IMG/VR virus record: IMGVR_UViG_3300024258_001041
Coordinates: 1 to 33,390 of that record
DNA from: a virus
DNA length: 33,390 nt
Strand: one strand, 5' to 3'
A model generated the notes under the pieces. It made no database searches and had not been told where the DNA came from. It worked only from the letters and a program-made list of their open reading frames with translations. Position numbers and translations under genes: made by a program. Shown here piece by piece: positions 21,883 to 30,255 of this stretch. Positions within the stretch are counted from its first letter, which is position 1. The number at the start of each line of letters is the position of its first letter.

Positions 21883-22938
21883 ATGATTCATGGGGAATTT
21901 TATAAGCATAAAAACGAAGAAGAAAAACAATATATAGAAAGTGTACCATACAGTAGAAAAACAACTTATATGAGAAATATGAGAAATCATAACATAGATT
22001 TTGATTTTGTCATGTTTAAAACATATATAGAGTGGAGGAGAATAAACCCATCAATGGATAAAACCGACGATTATTATCAAGCTCTATATGGTGACGATTG
22101 GAGAAAACAATGGGTATACCAAAAAAGAAAACAAGACAAAAAAGGGATTTATGATGGGTTTAGTGATGCGGAAATATTATATGTAAAAGAACAAAACTAT
22201 CAAATATACAAATACATGAAGGATATGCGTAACCATGGTATAACTTTTAGTATTGACAAGCATAAGATTTATATAGAATGGCGAAATGACCATAGAGCAG
22301 ATTCTAGTTCCTTAAAGTCCTATACTATCAAATACGGCGAAGAATTTGGAAAAGAATTACATAAGATAAAGATAAAAAAATGCACAATGGACAAAAAGTG
22401 GTATATAGAGAAATACGGCGAAGAATTAGGGGAAGAGAAATACCAAGAGCGGTCAAAGAATATTAGTGATTCTGCAAAATCATATAGAGTTATGCATGGC
22501 GAAGAGAAATACCAAGAACTTTTGTTGAAGAAATCTATGAGTAAAGATGGGTTTATTCGTAGGTATGGTAAAGATAAGGGGATTGAAAAATTTAACGATT
22601 TTTGTAGAAGAAACGCTTACACTAATACCATAGAATACTATATAGAAACTCATGGTGAAGAATTAGGGAAAAAGAAGCATTTAGAATGGAGAAGTGATTG
22701 TGGTATTCCCACAAGAGCTGAATACTTTATGGATGATGATACTGATTATGAGGAAGCTTGTTTAAAATTAGGTGAGAGACAAGCCACTTTTAGCTTAAAA
22801 AAATGCATAGAAACTCATGGTGACGTTAAAGGTATAGAGGTATTTGAAGATAGACAACAGAGATGGCAACAGACATTAGATGACAAACCACAAGAAGAAA
22901 AAGATAGAATAAACATGACAAAACGCCCCACATTATGA
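21883..22938 (+). CDS. YGEExGxxK-repeat protein, putative homing-nuclease DNA-binding part
   Basis: 351 residues, strongly basic, built from degenerate repeats around Y-G-E-E-L-G-E-E-K-Y-Q-E-R (clear copies near 164, 184, 207, 229, 262 and 313) with charged helices between. Such repeats are found next to nuclease domains in phage free-standing homing endonucleases, and probably bind DNA. No catalytic nuclease motif is visible within it. The next gene overlaps by 4 bases and looks GIY-YIG-like, so the two may form a two-chain enzyme. It lies exactly between the helicase halves with an AAAGGATG ribosome site. Confidence 0.65.
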   Translation: MIHGEFYKHKNEEEKQYIESVPYSRKTTYMRNMRNHNIDFDFVMFKTYIEWRRINPSMDKTDDYYQALYGDDWRKQWVYQKRKQDKKGIYDGFSDAEILYVKEQNYQIYKYMKDMRNHGITFSIDKHKIYIEWRNDHRADSSSLKSYTIKYGEEFGKELHKIKIKKCTMDKKWYIEKYGEELGEEKYQERSKNISDSAKSYRVMHGEEKYQELLLKKSMSKDGFIRRYGKDKGIEKFNDFCRRNAYTNTIEYYIETHGEELGKKKHLEWRSDCGIPTRAEYFMDDDTDYEEACLKLGERQATFSLKKCIETHGDVKGIEVFEDRQQRWQQTLDDKPQEEKDRINMTKRPTL

Positions 22939-23294
22939 TAGGGTTTATTACAAATGTACTAGAAGATACACAAGTCGAATGTCTGTTGTATTATGTAAAG
23001 TTTTATAACGATGATATGGTGTTTTGGAAAATAGGAGTAACAACAAGGTCTATACACAAACGGTTCGGTAGTGATGAGTATATAAAATATAATTATAACT
23101 TATCAAAAAACAATTTGTATTACACTAAGATGGATGCATATAATTGTTTCAAAATGGAACAAGAGATATTAAGGGCACATAAAGAAAATAGGGTTATTAT
23201 AGACATTCCAAATTTCAAAAGCACAGAGTGTTTTAGCACGGACATATTTAAAGAACAAAAGGATTTTGATGAGTTCACAAATAGAGTATTATAA
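22935..23294 (+). CDS. GIY-YIG-like nuclease domain protein
   Basis: 119 residues. The order L-L-Y-Y-V-K-F ... F-W-K-I-G-V-T-T-R-S-I-H-K-R-F-G ... M-E-Q-E-I-L ... S-T-E-C-F is the pattern of a GIY-YIG-like fold seen in many phage proteins: two strands carrying the tyrosines, K-I-G-x-T, Arg, catalytic-type Glu, then T-E-x-F. It starts in an ATGA overlap with the repeat protein and ends inside the start region of the helicase C-half. It probably supplies the cleavage that spreads the split-intein locus. The exact homing specificity is unknown. Confidence 0.6.
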   Translation: MIGFITNVLEDTQVECLLYYVKFYNDDMVFWKIGVTTRSIHKRFGSDEYIKYNYNLSKNNLYYTKMDAYNCFKMEQEILRAHKENRVIIDIPNFKSTECFSTDIFKEQKDFDEFTNRVL

Positions 23295-24600
23295 TAAGGC
23301 GGAGGATTACGCACTAGCCGGTACAATGGTTGATATAATAAAAGAGAGGGGATTAGATTCATCATTAATCGATATGGTAGTAGATACACTTAGTACACGT
23401 ATAGAGAAGAATACTATTTCTATAGAAGATTTGTTTGGTTTCTATGGTATAGAGAACAAGGACAAACTACAGATGTTCCCTATGGTTGACACATTAATGG
23501 TGGAGACCCCATATAACGGTTTACAGAAGATAACACATTTAATACAAAAACCAAAAAGCGACGTATATGAAGTGGTCACATCAAGTGGTAGAAAAGTACA
23601 CGTTGCCGATAGACACATATTTGAAACACATGACAACCAAGGTGTTTTTTGTAATGAGTTAAAAGTTGGTGATTATATTAACACAAAAAGTGGTATGGAA
23701 CAAGTAACAAAGTGTGAATATTACACAAACGATTATGTTTATGATATTAGCATTGCAGCCCCACATTGGTTTTATGATAGTGAAGGTTTTGTTCATCACA
23801 ATTCAATTGCGTTAACACATACTGCATCCGTAGGAATTTCTAACAAAAAGAATGTGTTGTTTATCACATTGGAGATGCCAGAAGAAGATATTGAAAAGCG
23901 AATTGATGCTAATTTATTGGGGTTGACAACAGAAGAGTTAGAGACCATTGACATAGAGGACATTAGAACAAAGTTCGACAATATAAAAGGGGATTTGGGT
24001 GAGCTAAGAGTTAAAGAATATGGCTCTGGTGAATTCAACACAATAAAGATGAAAACGATACTTAATGACTTATATAATGAGGATAAATTTAGACCTGATA
24101 TGATTGTCATAGATTATATCACTTTAATGTCCTCTAGTAGGGGTTCCTTACAAAGTATAGGCAATACCAATACATACTATAGATATGTATCGGAAGAGCT
24201 TCTAACGGCATCTAAGAAGCTTATAAACTCTAATGGTAAAGTAGGGGTTGCTATTGTATCAGCTGCACAACTCAATAGAAATGGTTACGGAAATGTAGAT
24301 GCTGGTATGCAAGATATTAGTGAAGCTATTTCTATTATGCAAACGGCTAATAATAGTATTTTCTTAATCACCAATGAAGAGATGAAAAAGCAGGGTATTA
24401 TGTTATGGAAATGGGTAAAAAATAGAAATAGGGGTAAACTAGAAACACTTACCGTCAATATAGATTACCCAAGGATGACATTTAGTGATTTTGACCAACA
24501 GAAATTATCAAGTGGTCAACAAGACAACTTAAAAAATGTAATTAATAACGATGATTTTAGTATGGAAAATGACATAGACACAAGCGCACTTAAGTTTTAA
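23269..24600 (+). CDS. 41: C-intein plus C-terminal half of gp41-like helicase
   Basis: 443 residues from ATG 23269, chosen for AAAAGGA 6 bases upstream; TTG 23266 is adjacent. Residues 1-68 are an extra helical leader. About 69-178 form the intein body: V-E-T-P-Y-N-G-L-Q-K-I, block B G-R-K-V-H-V-A-D-R-H-I-F (His115; the usual Thr is Ala), L-K-V-G-D-Y-I, block F Y-D-I-S-I-A-A-P-H-W-F-Y and block G F-V-H-H-N with terminal Asn178 (AAT 23800). Ser179 is the +1 residue and completes Walker A. The C-extein of 265 residues matches gp41: F-I-T-L-E-M-P-E-E, K-R-I-D-A-N, V-I-D-Y, A-A-Q, and a terminal L-K-F as in T4 gp41. Confidence 0.88.
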   Translation: MSSQIEYYNKAEDYALAGTMVDIIKERGLDSSLIDMVVDTLSTRIEKNTISIEDLFGFYGIENKDKLQMFPMVDTLMVETPYNGLQKITHLIQKPKSDVYEVVTSSGRKVHVADRHIFETHDNQGVFCNELKVGDYINTKSGMEQVTKCEYYTNDYVYDISIAAPHWFYDSEGFVHHNSIALTHTASVGISNKKNVLFITLEMPEEDIEKRIDANLLGLTTEELETIDIEDIRTKFDNIKGDLGELRVKEYGSGEFNTIKMKTILNDLYNEDKFRPDMIVIDYITLMSSSRGSLQSIGNTNTYYRYVSEELLTASKKLINSNGKVGVAIVSAAQLNRNGYGNVDAGMQDISEAISIMQTANNSIFLITNEEMKKQGIMLWKWVKNRNRGKLETLTVNIDYPRMTFSDFDQQKLSSGQQDNLKNVINNDDFSMENDIDTSALKF

Positions 24601-24655
24601 GCTATATATTATGTGATTTGTGGTAAACTTCACGACCAAAAACAAAAAAAGGAAT

Positions 24656-25156
24656 ATGATGATCACAAGTTGTAGTTATGAAAAAGATTATGAAACGGAA
24701 CCTAGAAATGGGTATGGTTTAATTGGTGTACTAGACAAAGACGATGATATTATGTACATTATTGTCGAGGAAGAAACAGAACTACGATACACGGGTCTTT
24801 CTGTAATCAATAGACTACGTGAAGACCGTAACGCTTTTATAGGGAGTATTCATCAACTACAATCATACTTTATGATTAAGTCTTTTTTTGATGATAAGAT
24901 TGTGTTTAGTGAATACCATGAGGATGTTACCAAAAATGTAGACAACAAAAATACTATTAAATTTGTAGACTTCCATAACTTTATCATGGAAAATACAGAT
25001 ATTATTAATATATACATTTATGACAATAAGAAAAACCTACTTATTGTAAAACCGGAAGGTTGTGATATGATAGAGCTTAACTACAAAAGCAAAAGTGATA
25101 TCAAAAAATACTTTAAAGAAAATAGCATTAATGTTGATAGATACGGTCTTGTATGA
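24656..25156 (+). CDS. Hypothetical protein upstream of DNA polymerase
   Basis: 166 residues from ATG 24656, with ATG 24659 equally possible; AAAAAAAGGAAT precedes them, so the in-frame codons before are not needed. Alternating strands and acidic loops, no cysteine motif, no transmembrane helix. It is coupled to the polymerase by an ATGA overlap. In T4 the translational repressor RegA precedes gene 43, but this protein is longer and I do not see RegA features. A GTTTTAAGCTATATATTA promoter-like stretch is at 24594-24611. Confidence 0.55.
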   Translation: MMITSCSYEKDYETEPRNGYGLIGVLDKDDDIMYIIVEEETELRYTGLSVINRLREDRNAFIGSIHQLQSYFMIKSFFDDKIVFSEYHEDVTKNVDNKNTIKFVDFHNFIMENTDIINIYIYDNKKNLLIVKPEGCDMIELNYKSKSDIKKYFKENSINVDRYGLV

Positions 25157-28074
25157 TACAATTTGAAAATATAGTGGATGGGAAGACACCGGTTATACGA
25201 TACTATGATACAAAAAAAGGGGAAAGTTTTTATAGACCTATAACATACAAACCAAAGTTGTATGTGAAGTCACCAAACCCAAATGCTAAGTATAGATACA
25301 TTCTTGACCAAAGCATCATGTTAGATGAGAAAACCTTTGATTCGGTAAAAGAGTCAAATGACTATAAAAAACAATTTGCTTCTATGGATAATAAACCATT
25401 TTACGGTGAGACCAAACCAAAGTACCAGTTTATTAGAGACCACTTCTATTTCAAAGAAGAGGGTTTCCACAATGACCTTAATATTTGGTACATAGATATT
25501 GAAACAGAAATCAAGGGTGCATTCGAGAGCCCTTATCTAGCTAGAAACCCTATAACTCTAATACAATATTATGACAACCACGAAAATATATATTATGTTT
25601 ATAGCTTTAAAGAAGAGTATGAGAACAAAGACCTAGAAAAAGAATTAAATGCTGTAATATCACATATGTGTTTCAAGGATGAAGTTACAATGTTGTTACA
25701 ATTTGCGGATGATATCAAAGAGAAGAATCCTGCGGCAATGGTTGCATGGAATGGTGAAAAGTACGATTATCCTTATCTTTATAATAGATATGAGCGTTTA
25801 AAGTTAGGGGCTAAGAGATTATCACCTATTGGTATGGTCAATAAAAAAGAACTAAGAGATTACTCTCCTAAAATGGTAGATGGTGAGGTCGTTAAAGAAT
25901 ACACATATAGATTTGAAGGGATTTATCTACTAGACTTAATGGTTATGTATAAGAAGTTTACATTTGTAACACAGACCTCTTATTCACTTAGCAACATTGC
26001 TAAAGTAGAACTAGGTGATGATAAAGTAAATTACGAGGAATTTGACAATTTACAAGAAGTGTACGATAAAGATTATAAGACATTTGTTGATTATGGCATT
26101 AAAGATGTAGAGTTGATAAAAGAGATAGATGCTAAACATTCACTTAGTTCACTTATGATTATGATTGCTTTTAAGATGGGGATTCCTATGGATGAAGCAT
26201 TAGGTACTGTTACACCATGGGGTATATACGTAATCAATACGGCTTATTCTAAAGGGATGATTTGTCCTAATGATGGTGGAAATAAAGTTACGTTATCAAG
26301 CGAAGAGATGATGGAACAATTTATTAAACATGAACAAATGGATATTATACAAGGGGTTAAAGACCAAAAGAAGAAAAAAGATAAGTATGTTGAATTTTTC
26401 CAAGGTAATGTTAGTGAGAGTCAATATCAAAAAGTATTCACAAGGGGTGCATGGGTAGAGGTACCAGAAAAAGGGAAACACAAATATATAATTTCCGTAG
26501 ACTGGGCATCACTTTACCCATTAATACTCATAATGAACAACCTTAGTGCCGAAAAGATTTTACACGATGATGAAATTAGAAGAGACCCTACTCTATCCGA
26601 AATCTGTGATTTTTTAAAAGGTCACCAAGACAGTGAAGGGATACAACTACAAAAAGATTTTAATAAAGATTCTTTGGTACAAGGGATAAAAGATGGTTTA
26701 CGGAAGAATGTATACGATACATTTGATAAGATGGGGGAATACGAATCATATTTAAAAGAGAAAAACCTTTCTTGTAGTGTTAATGGTGTATTTACAAAAA
26801 ATGATGAAATCGGGTTTATCCCGACAATGGTCAAGGATATTTTTTTAGAAAGAAAGACACACAAGAAAAAGATGATTGCTTATAATGTAAGGGGTGAGTT
26901 GATAAAAGGTTTTCTGACAAAAGATAATGTTAATACTGAATCTACGACTATAAAAAACCCATTAGAATATACCGAATCGGATATTTCTTCTATGAATACG
27001 GACGATTTAAAAACATTGTTTGATAAATGTGAATATTTGTCTAATAATGAAAATACAGAACAGATGACTAGAAAGATTTTAATTAATAGTTTATATGGTA
27101 GTCTAGGGAATCAGCACTTTGTTTTATATAATGTTGATGTGTCTAATGCAATTACCGCAGGTGGTAGATTCTACAATCAATTAGTATTATACAAAATAGA
27201 TGATTTATTAAGAGCAAAATCAAAGATTGATAAACCTTATTTGGTGTACGGTGATACCGACTCCGGATATTTTTCACTAGAAAATATAGTAGAAAACCAC
27301 AAAAAATTGGAAGGTAAAAGTGTACTAGATAAGATATCATTTTGTGATTCATTTTATGAAAAAATCATACAACCTAAGATACAAGAGTATCTCATGAGTG
27401 CTAGTGATAGATTGAACGTATTTGATAAAGATGCTATGTCTATGGATAGGGAAATTATTGCTGACTGTGGTATATTTGTAGCGAAAAAAAAATACATCAC
27501 AAGGGTTTTTGATAATGAGGGTGTAGTATACGATATACCAAAAACAAAAATCATGGGTCTTGAAATCATTAGGTCAAGTACACCTGCATTTTCAAGAAAG
27601 TATTTAAAAGATGCTATACCTATGTTGTTGGATATGGAACAAAGTGACTTGACTACTTGGTTGGTAGATGTAAAAGACAAATTCTTTGAAGCTGATGTTG
27701 CGGACATAGGAAAAGTATCCGGTGTCTCTAATCTTTCATTTGATTTACACAAGAGCAAATCTATACCTATCGCATCAAGAGCATCTTTAGTACACAACTA
27801 TTATATAACTAAAAACAAAAAGTTATCAAAGTTTAACCTTATAACAACAGAAGACAAAATAAAACTTGTGTATCTAAAACAACCAAACCCTTGTGGTAAT
27901 CAAGATTGTGTAGGGTTTGTCAATCCTATGTTCATTGAAGAAGAAGGATTAAGTGAATACCTAGATAAAGAAATAATGTGGGAGAAATATTTCCTTAAAC
28001 CTTTACAAATTATGATTGATAGCTTGGGCTGGACTACTGACACTATTCCTAGCATTGATATGGACGAATGGTAA
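25153..28074 (+). CDS. 43: Family B DNA polymerase, T4 gp43-like
   Basis: 973 residues, somewhat longer than T4 gp43 (898). The proofreading exonuclease has D-I-E-T with Asp115 and Glu117, Exo II W-N-G-E-K-Y-D-Y-P-Y near 197, and Exo III Y-G-I-K-D-V-E near 316. The polymerase domain has motif A V-D-W-A-S-L-Y-P with Asp450, motif B K-I-L-I-N-S-L-Y-G-S-L-G near 641-652, and motif C Y-G-D-T-D-S with Asp701/Asp703. All catalytic residues are present, so it should be an active replicative polymerase with proofreading. It starts in an ATGA overlap and ends before a recurring promoter motif. No intein is seen in this gene. Confidence 0.93.
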   Translation: MIQFENIVDGKTPVIRYYDTKKGESFYRPITYKPKLYVKSPNPNAKYRYILDQSIMLDEKTFDSVKESNDYKKQFASMDNKPFYGETKPKYQFIRDHFYFKEEGFHNDLNIWYIDIETEIKGAFESPYLARNPITLIQYYDNHENIYYVYSFKEEYENKDLEKELNAVISHMCFKDEVTMLLQFADDIKEKNPAAMVAWNGEKYDYPYLYNRYERLKLGAKRLSPIGMVNKKELRDYSPKMVDGEVVKEYTYRFEGIYLLDLMVMYKKFTFVTQTSYSLSNIAKVELGDDKVNYEEFDNLQEVYDKDYKTFVDYGIKDVELIKEIDAKHSLSSLMIMIAFKMGIPMDEALGTVTPWGIYVINTAYSKGMICPNDGGNKVTLSSEEMMEQFIKHEQMDIIQGVKDQKKKKDKYVEFFQGNVSESQYQKVFTRGAWVEVPEKGKHKYIISVDWASLYPLILIMNNLSAEKILHDDEIRRDPTLSEICDFLKGHQDSEGIQLQKDFNKDSLVQGIKDGLRKNVYDTFDKMGEYESYLKEKNLSCSVNGVFTKNDEIGFIPTMVKDIFLERKTHKKKMIAYNVRGELIKGFLTKDNVNTESTTIKNPLEYTESDISSMNTDDLKTLFDKCEYLSNNENTEQMTRKILINSLYGSLGNQHFVLYNVDVSNAITAGGRFYNQLVLYKIDDLLRAKSKIDKPYLVYGDTDSGYFSLENIVENHKKLEGKSVLDKISFCDSFYEKIIQPKIQEYLMSASDRLNVFDKDAMSMDREIIADCGIFVAKKKYITRVFDNEGVVYDIPKTKIMGLEIIRSSTPAFSRKYLKDAIPMLLDMEQSDLTTWLVDVKDKFFEADVADIGKVSGVSNLSFDLHKSKSIPIASRASLVHNYYITKNKKLSKFNLITTEDKIKLVYLKQPNPCGNQDCVGFVNPMFIEEEGLSEYLDKEIMWEKYFLKPLQIMIDSLGWTTDTIPSIDMDEW

Positions 28075-28087
28075 AGAAATACCAATA

Positions 28088-28105
28088 GTTTAAGCTATAT
28101 TTAAG
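28088..28105 (+). promoter_or_regulatory. Recurring promoter-like motif
   Basis: GTTTAAGCTATATTTAAG, 16 of 18 identical to the exact copies at 28579, 29111 and 31613. It lies 43 bases before the YD-repeat gene start at 28148. The flanks AGTTTAA (28087) and TTAAACT (28107) form a 7-bp inverted repeat around it, which could be a regulator site. Confidence 0.45.
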
Positions 28106-28147
28106 GTTAAACTATGACAAACTTACGAAATAAAAAGGAAAAATAAA

Positions 28148-28572
28148 ATGGATATGAATTACATAACAGAAGAAGTACTAACTAAATTAGGTGCTGATAA
28201 AGAATGCAAAGCATGGTGGATAAGAAATGAACTTGATGGATTTCCTGTTTTAAAATTAAAAGCTATTAAAGGAGATTGCCATGGATACATTGCATCGTTA
28301 AAAGAAATTTTCTATAACAATACTTATGATGACAATGGTAATTGTTTAACTTTTAAAGATTCTAAAGGTTATGAACAGACTTATACTTATGACGAAAACT
28401 GCAATTGGTTAACTTATAAAACATCTGATGGTTATAGTTTAACTTATACTTATGATGAAAAAGGCAATTTAAAAAGTGACAATGGAGATATATACGAGTA
28501 CAAACAAAAAAGGCAAAGGTTTGATTTTGACAAAAAAATAACAAAACAATTTTAAATATTCCTAATTTTTGA
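28148..28572 (+). pseudogene. YD-repeat protein, short copy with 3' frameshift
   Basis: Starts M-D-M-N-Y-I-T-E-E-V-L-T-K-L like the other family members. It keeps the N-terminal domain (A-W-W-I-R-N-E-L ... I-K-G-D) and has only three T-Y-D-x-N-G-N units. The current frame ends at 28555, but the family tail (L-T-K-N-N-K-T-I-L-N-I-P-N-F) is present in another frame and ends at TGA 28570-28572, so indels in A-rich stretches near 28500-28545 shifted it. The domain may still fold. Upstream ACTTACGAAATAAAA is shared with the remnant at 17200. Confidence 0.65.
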
Positions 28573-28578
28573 ATAATG

Positions 28579-28625
28579 GTTTAAGGTATAATTAAGAAAG
28601 TAATTGTTATAGTTAGGAACTAACT
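28579..28625 (+). promoter_or_regulatory. Promoter/leader module, copy 2
   Basis: GTTTAAGGTATAATTAAG (28579-28596), with a TATAAT -10 at 28587, is followed by TAATTGTTAT and the perfect stem AGTTAG-GAA-CTAACT (28611-28625), then GAAGGAAG and the ORF at 28643. It is nearly identical to copy 3 at 29111 and related to copy 1 at 17351. Confidence 0.55.
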
Positions 28626-28642
28626 AGAAGAAGGAAGATAAG

Positions 28643-28804
28643 ATGAAAGAAAATAAATTATATCAAATATATGTGTTTGATGATTATGGTAAAGAAAGAA
28701 AAGAGTGCCAAGTGTTCGCAAATAGTGTAGTACACGCAAAGAAAATAGCAAAAGGTATCCGTAGTTATAAAATATCAAATATAGTAGAAGTGAGGGGTGT
28801 ATAA
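28643..28804 (+). CDS. Small hypothetical protein, 53 residues
   Basis: ATG 28643 follows a GAAGGAAGATAAG ribosome site and the shared leader module. The product is basic with a strand-strand-helix look: Y-Q-I-Y-V-F-D-D-Y-G, then A-N-S-V-V-H-A-K-K-I-A-K-G-I. Its end coincides with the deletion junction of the following YD-repeat pseudogene, so its last codons may be altered by recombination. No family recognised. Confidence 0.5.
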   Translation: MKENKLYQIYVFDDYGKERKECQVFANSVVHAKKIAKGIRSYKISNIVEVRGV

Positions 28805-29104
28805 TGGACTTAGTGGGTTTCCTACATCAAGATTAAAAGATATCAAAGGAGATTATAATGACTATATTTTGTGGCTGAAAGATAAGTTCTATTATAGTAC
28901 ATACGATACCTATGGAAATTGTTTAACTTATAAAAATTCTAAAGGTTATAGTTGTGATAAAACATATGATTCCTATGGTAATTGTTTAACTTCTAAAGAT
29001 TTTGTTGGTAATGAATTTATTAGTACATATACGAGTACAATAAAGACAACGGATTAGTTTTGACTAAAAATGGTGAAGAGATTTTAAACATACCTAATTT
29101 TTGA
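28804..29104 (+). pseudogene. 5'-deleted, frameshifted YD-repeat copy
   Basis: Family homology begins abruptly at N-G-L-S-G-F-P-T-S-R-L-K-D-I-K-G-D-Y, corresponding to residue 28 onward of the intact copies; the first 27 codons are missing. Two T-Y-D-x-Y-G-N-C-L units remain. The frame stops at 29057, but the family tail (N-G-E-E-I-L-N-I-P-N-F) lies in another frame to TGA 29102-29104. The 5' junction fuses it to the end of the 53-residue ORF (GTG 28797 is the only in-frame start). Confidence 0.65.
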
Positions 29105-29110
29105 ATAATG

Positions 29111-29156
29111 GTTTAAGGTATAATTAAGAAAGTAATTGTTATACTTAGGAACTAAC
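29111..29156 (+). promoter_or_regulatory. Promoter/leader module, copy 3
   Basis: GTTTAAGGTATAATTAAG is identical to 28579-28596 and is followed by AAAGTAATTGTTATAC and a shortened stem TTAG-GAA-CTAA. It lies upstream of the RNA ligase gene, with a GAGAAGGA ribosome site. Confidence 0.55.
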
Positions 29157-29176
29157 AAAGAAGAGAAGGATATAAA

Positions 29177-30246
29177 ATGGATAAGAAACAACAAGCACTA
29201 TTTGATGGTTTGAACACTCTATGTGATACAAACGAAGCGTTTTATTTTAGTGAGCAGAAATATCTTTTAAGGTACACAATTAGAAGTTTTTCTTATAGAC
29301 TAGCATCATATAGTGAGTTTAGTATCCCTTTTGCGAAAGACTGTAGAGGTACATCATTTGTATTAGATGATGAAACTGGTAAATGGGAAGTGTTTACGAG
29401 AGCATACAAGAAGTTTTTTAATCTTTCGGAGGGAATACCAAAAGAAGATTATATGGCTCAATATCAACCATTAAGTTCTTATGAGAAACTAGATGGTTCT
29501 ATTATATTTGTTGGAGTTATAGGAGATACATTAATTACAAAATCAAAAACTTCAATCAATTCAGAACAAGCTAGATTGGCACAGAGCCTATTGGATGGTA
29601 ATAAACCTCTACAAAACTTCTGTAGAGGTATTATAGAAGATGGGCACACTCCTATATTTGAATTGATTGGTAGACAAAATGTGGTAGTACTTCGATACGA
29701 TGTAGATGCCGATTTAGTATATCTAGGTAAAGCAGGTGAGCACGAAGTACCTGCTAGTGATTCGGATGGTTGTGAGCAACAAGGGATTGTATATGCTAAA
29801 CGTGGGATGAGTTATTACATACACAGGAGACGTCTAAACCTACTATAGAAGGGTATGTTGTAAGAACCACAGCCAATGAGTTTATAAAGGTAAAGGTGAA
29901 TTCATACGTGGATTTACATAGGTTAAAAGGTTCAATATCAAACAAAAAGAACCTTGCTAACCTTATATTAGACGATTGTTTAGATGATTTGCTAGGTGCA
30001 TTTAGAGAAGACCAAGTATCTATAGATTATATTTTAAAAGAGCAAGTACGCATATCACACAAATATAACCACTTGGTCGATTCTGTCACAAAATGGCACA
30101 TTCACAATAAAGATTTAGATAGAAAATCTTTTGCTATATTGACCAAGGACAAAATGGAGTTCTGCATGAGTTTATGTATGCATTTGTACAATGACAAACC
30201 TATCGATTACAAAGATTTCTTTATAAAAAACAGAATGTACAAATAG
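29177..30246 (+). pseudogene. T4 Rnl1-like RNA ligase split by a frameshift
   Basis: The first frame (29177-29848) carries nucleotidyltransferase motif I Y-E-K-L-D-G-S with Lys104 as the adenylated Lys, a C-R-G-T-S-F segment at 56-61, and motif III I-F-E-L-I-G-R. After G-I-V-Y-A-K-R (about 29803) the protein continues only in the -1 frame: W-D-E-L-L-H-T-Q, then motif IV T-I-E-G-Y-V-V and motif V K-V-K-V-N-S-Y, through the C-terminal domain to 30246. Corrected length is about 356 residues (T4 Rnl1 is 374). One missing base near 29803 explains it. No slippery site is obvious, so this is a mutation or assembly error. ATG 29896 could restart the C-terminal part only. Confidence 0.8.
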
Positions 30247-30255
30247 GAGTTAATT

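Noticed and set aside
22938-23294. Repeat protein and GIY-YIG-like ORF being one gene broken by a frameshift
   Set aside because: The second ORF has its own ATG in an ATGA overlap, the usual coupling in this genome, and reads well from its start; separate genes are simpler, though a fused ancestor is possible.
25153-28074. An intein or intron in the DNA polymerase, given its 973 residues
   Set aside because: All exonuclease and polymerase motifs follow in order without a HINT-like block or an endonuclease; the extra length is spread over inter-motif regions.
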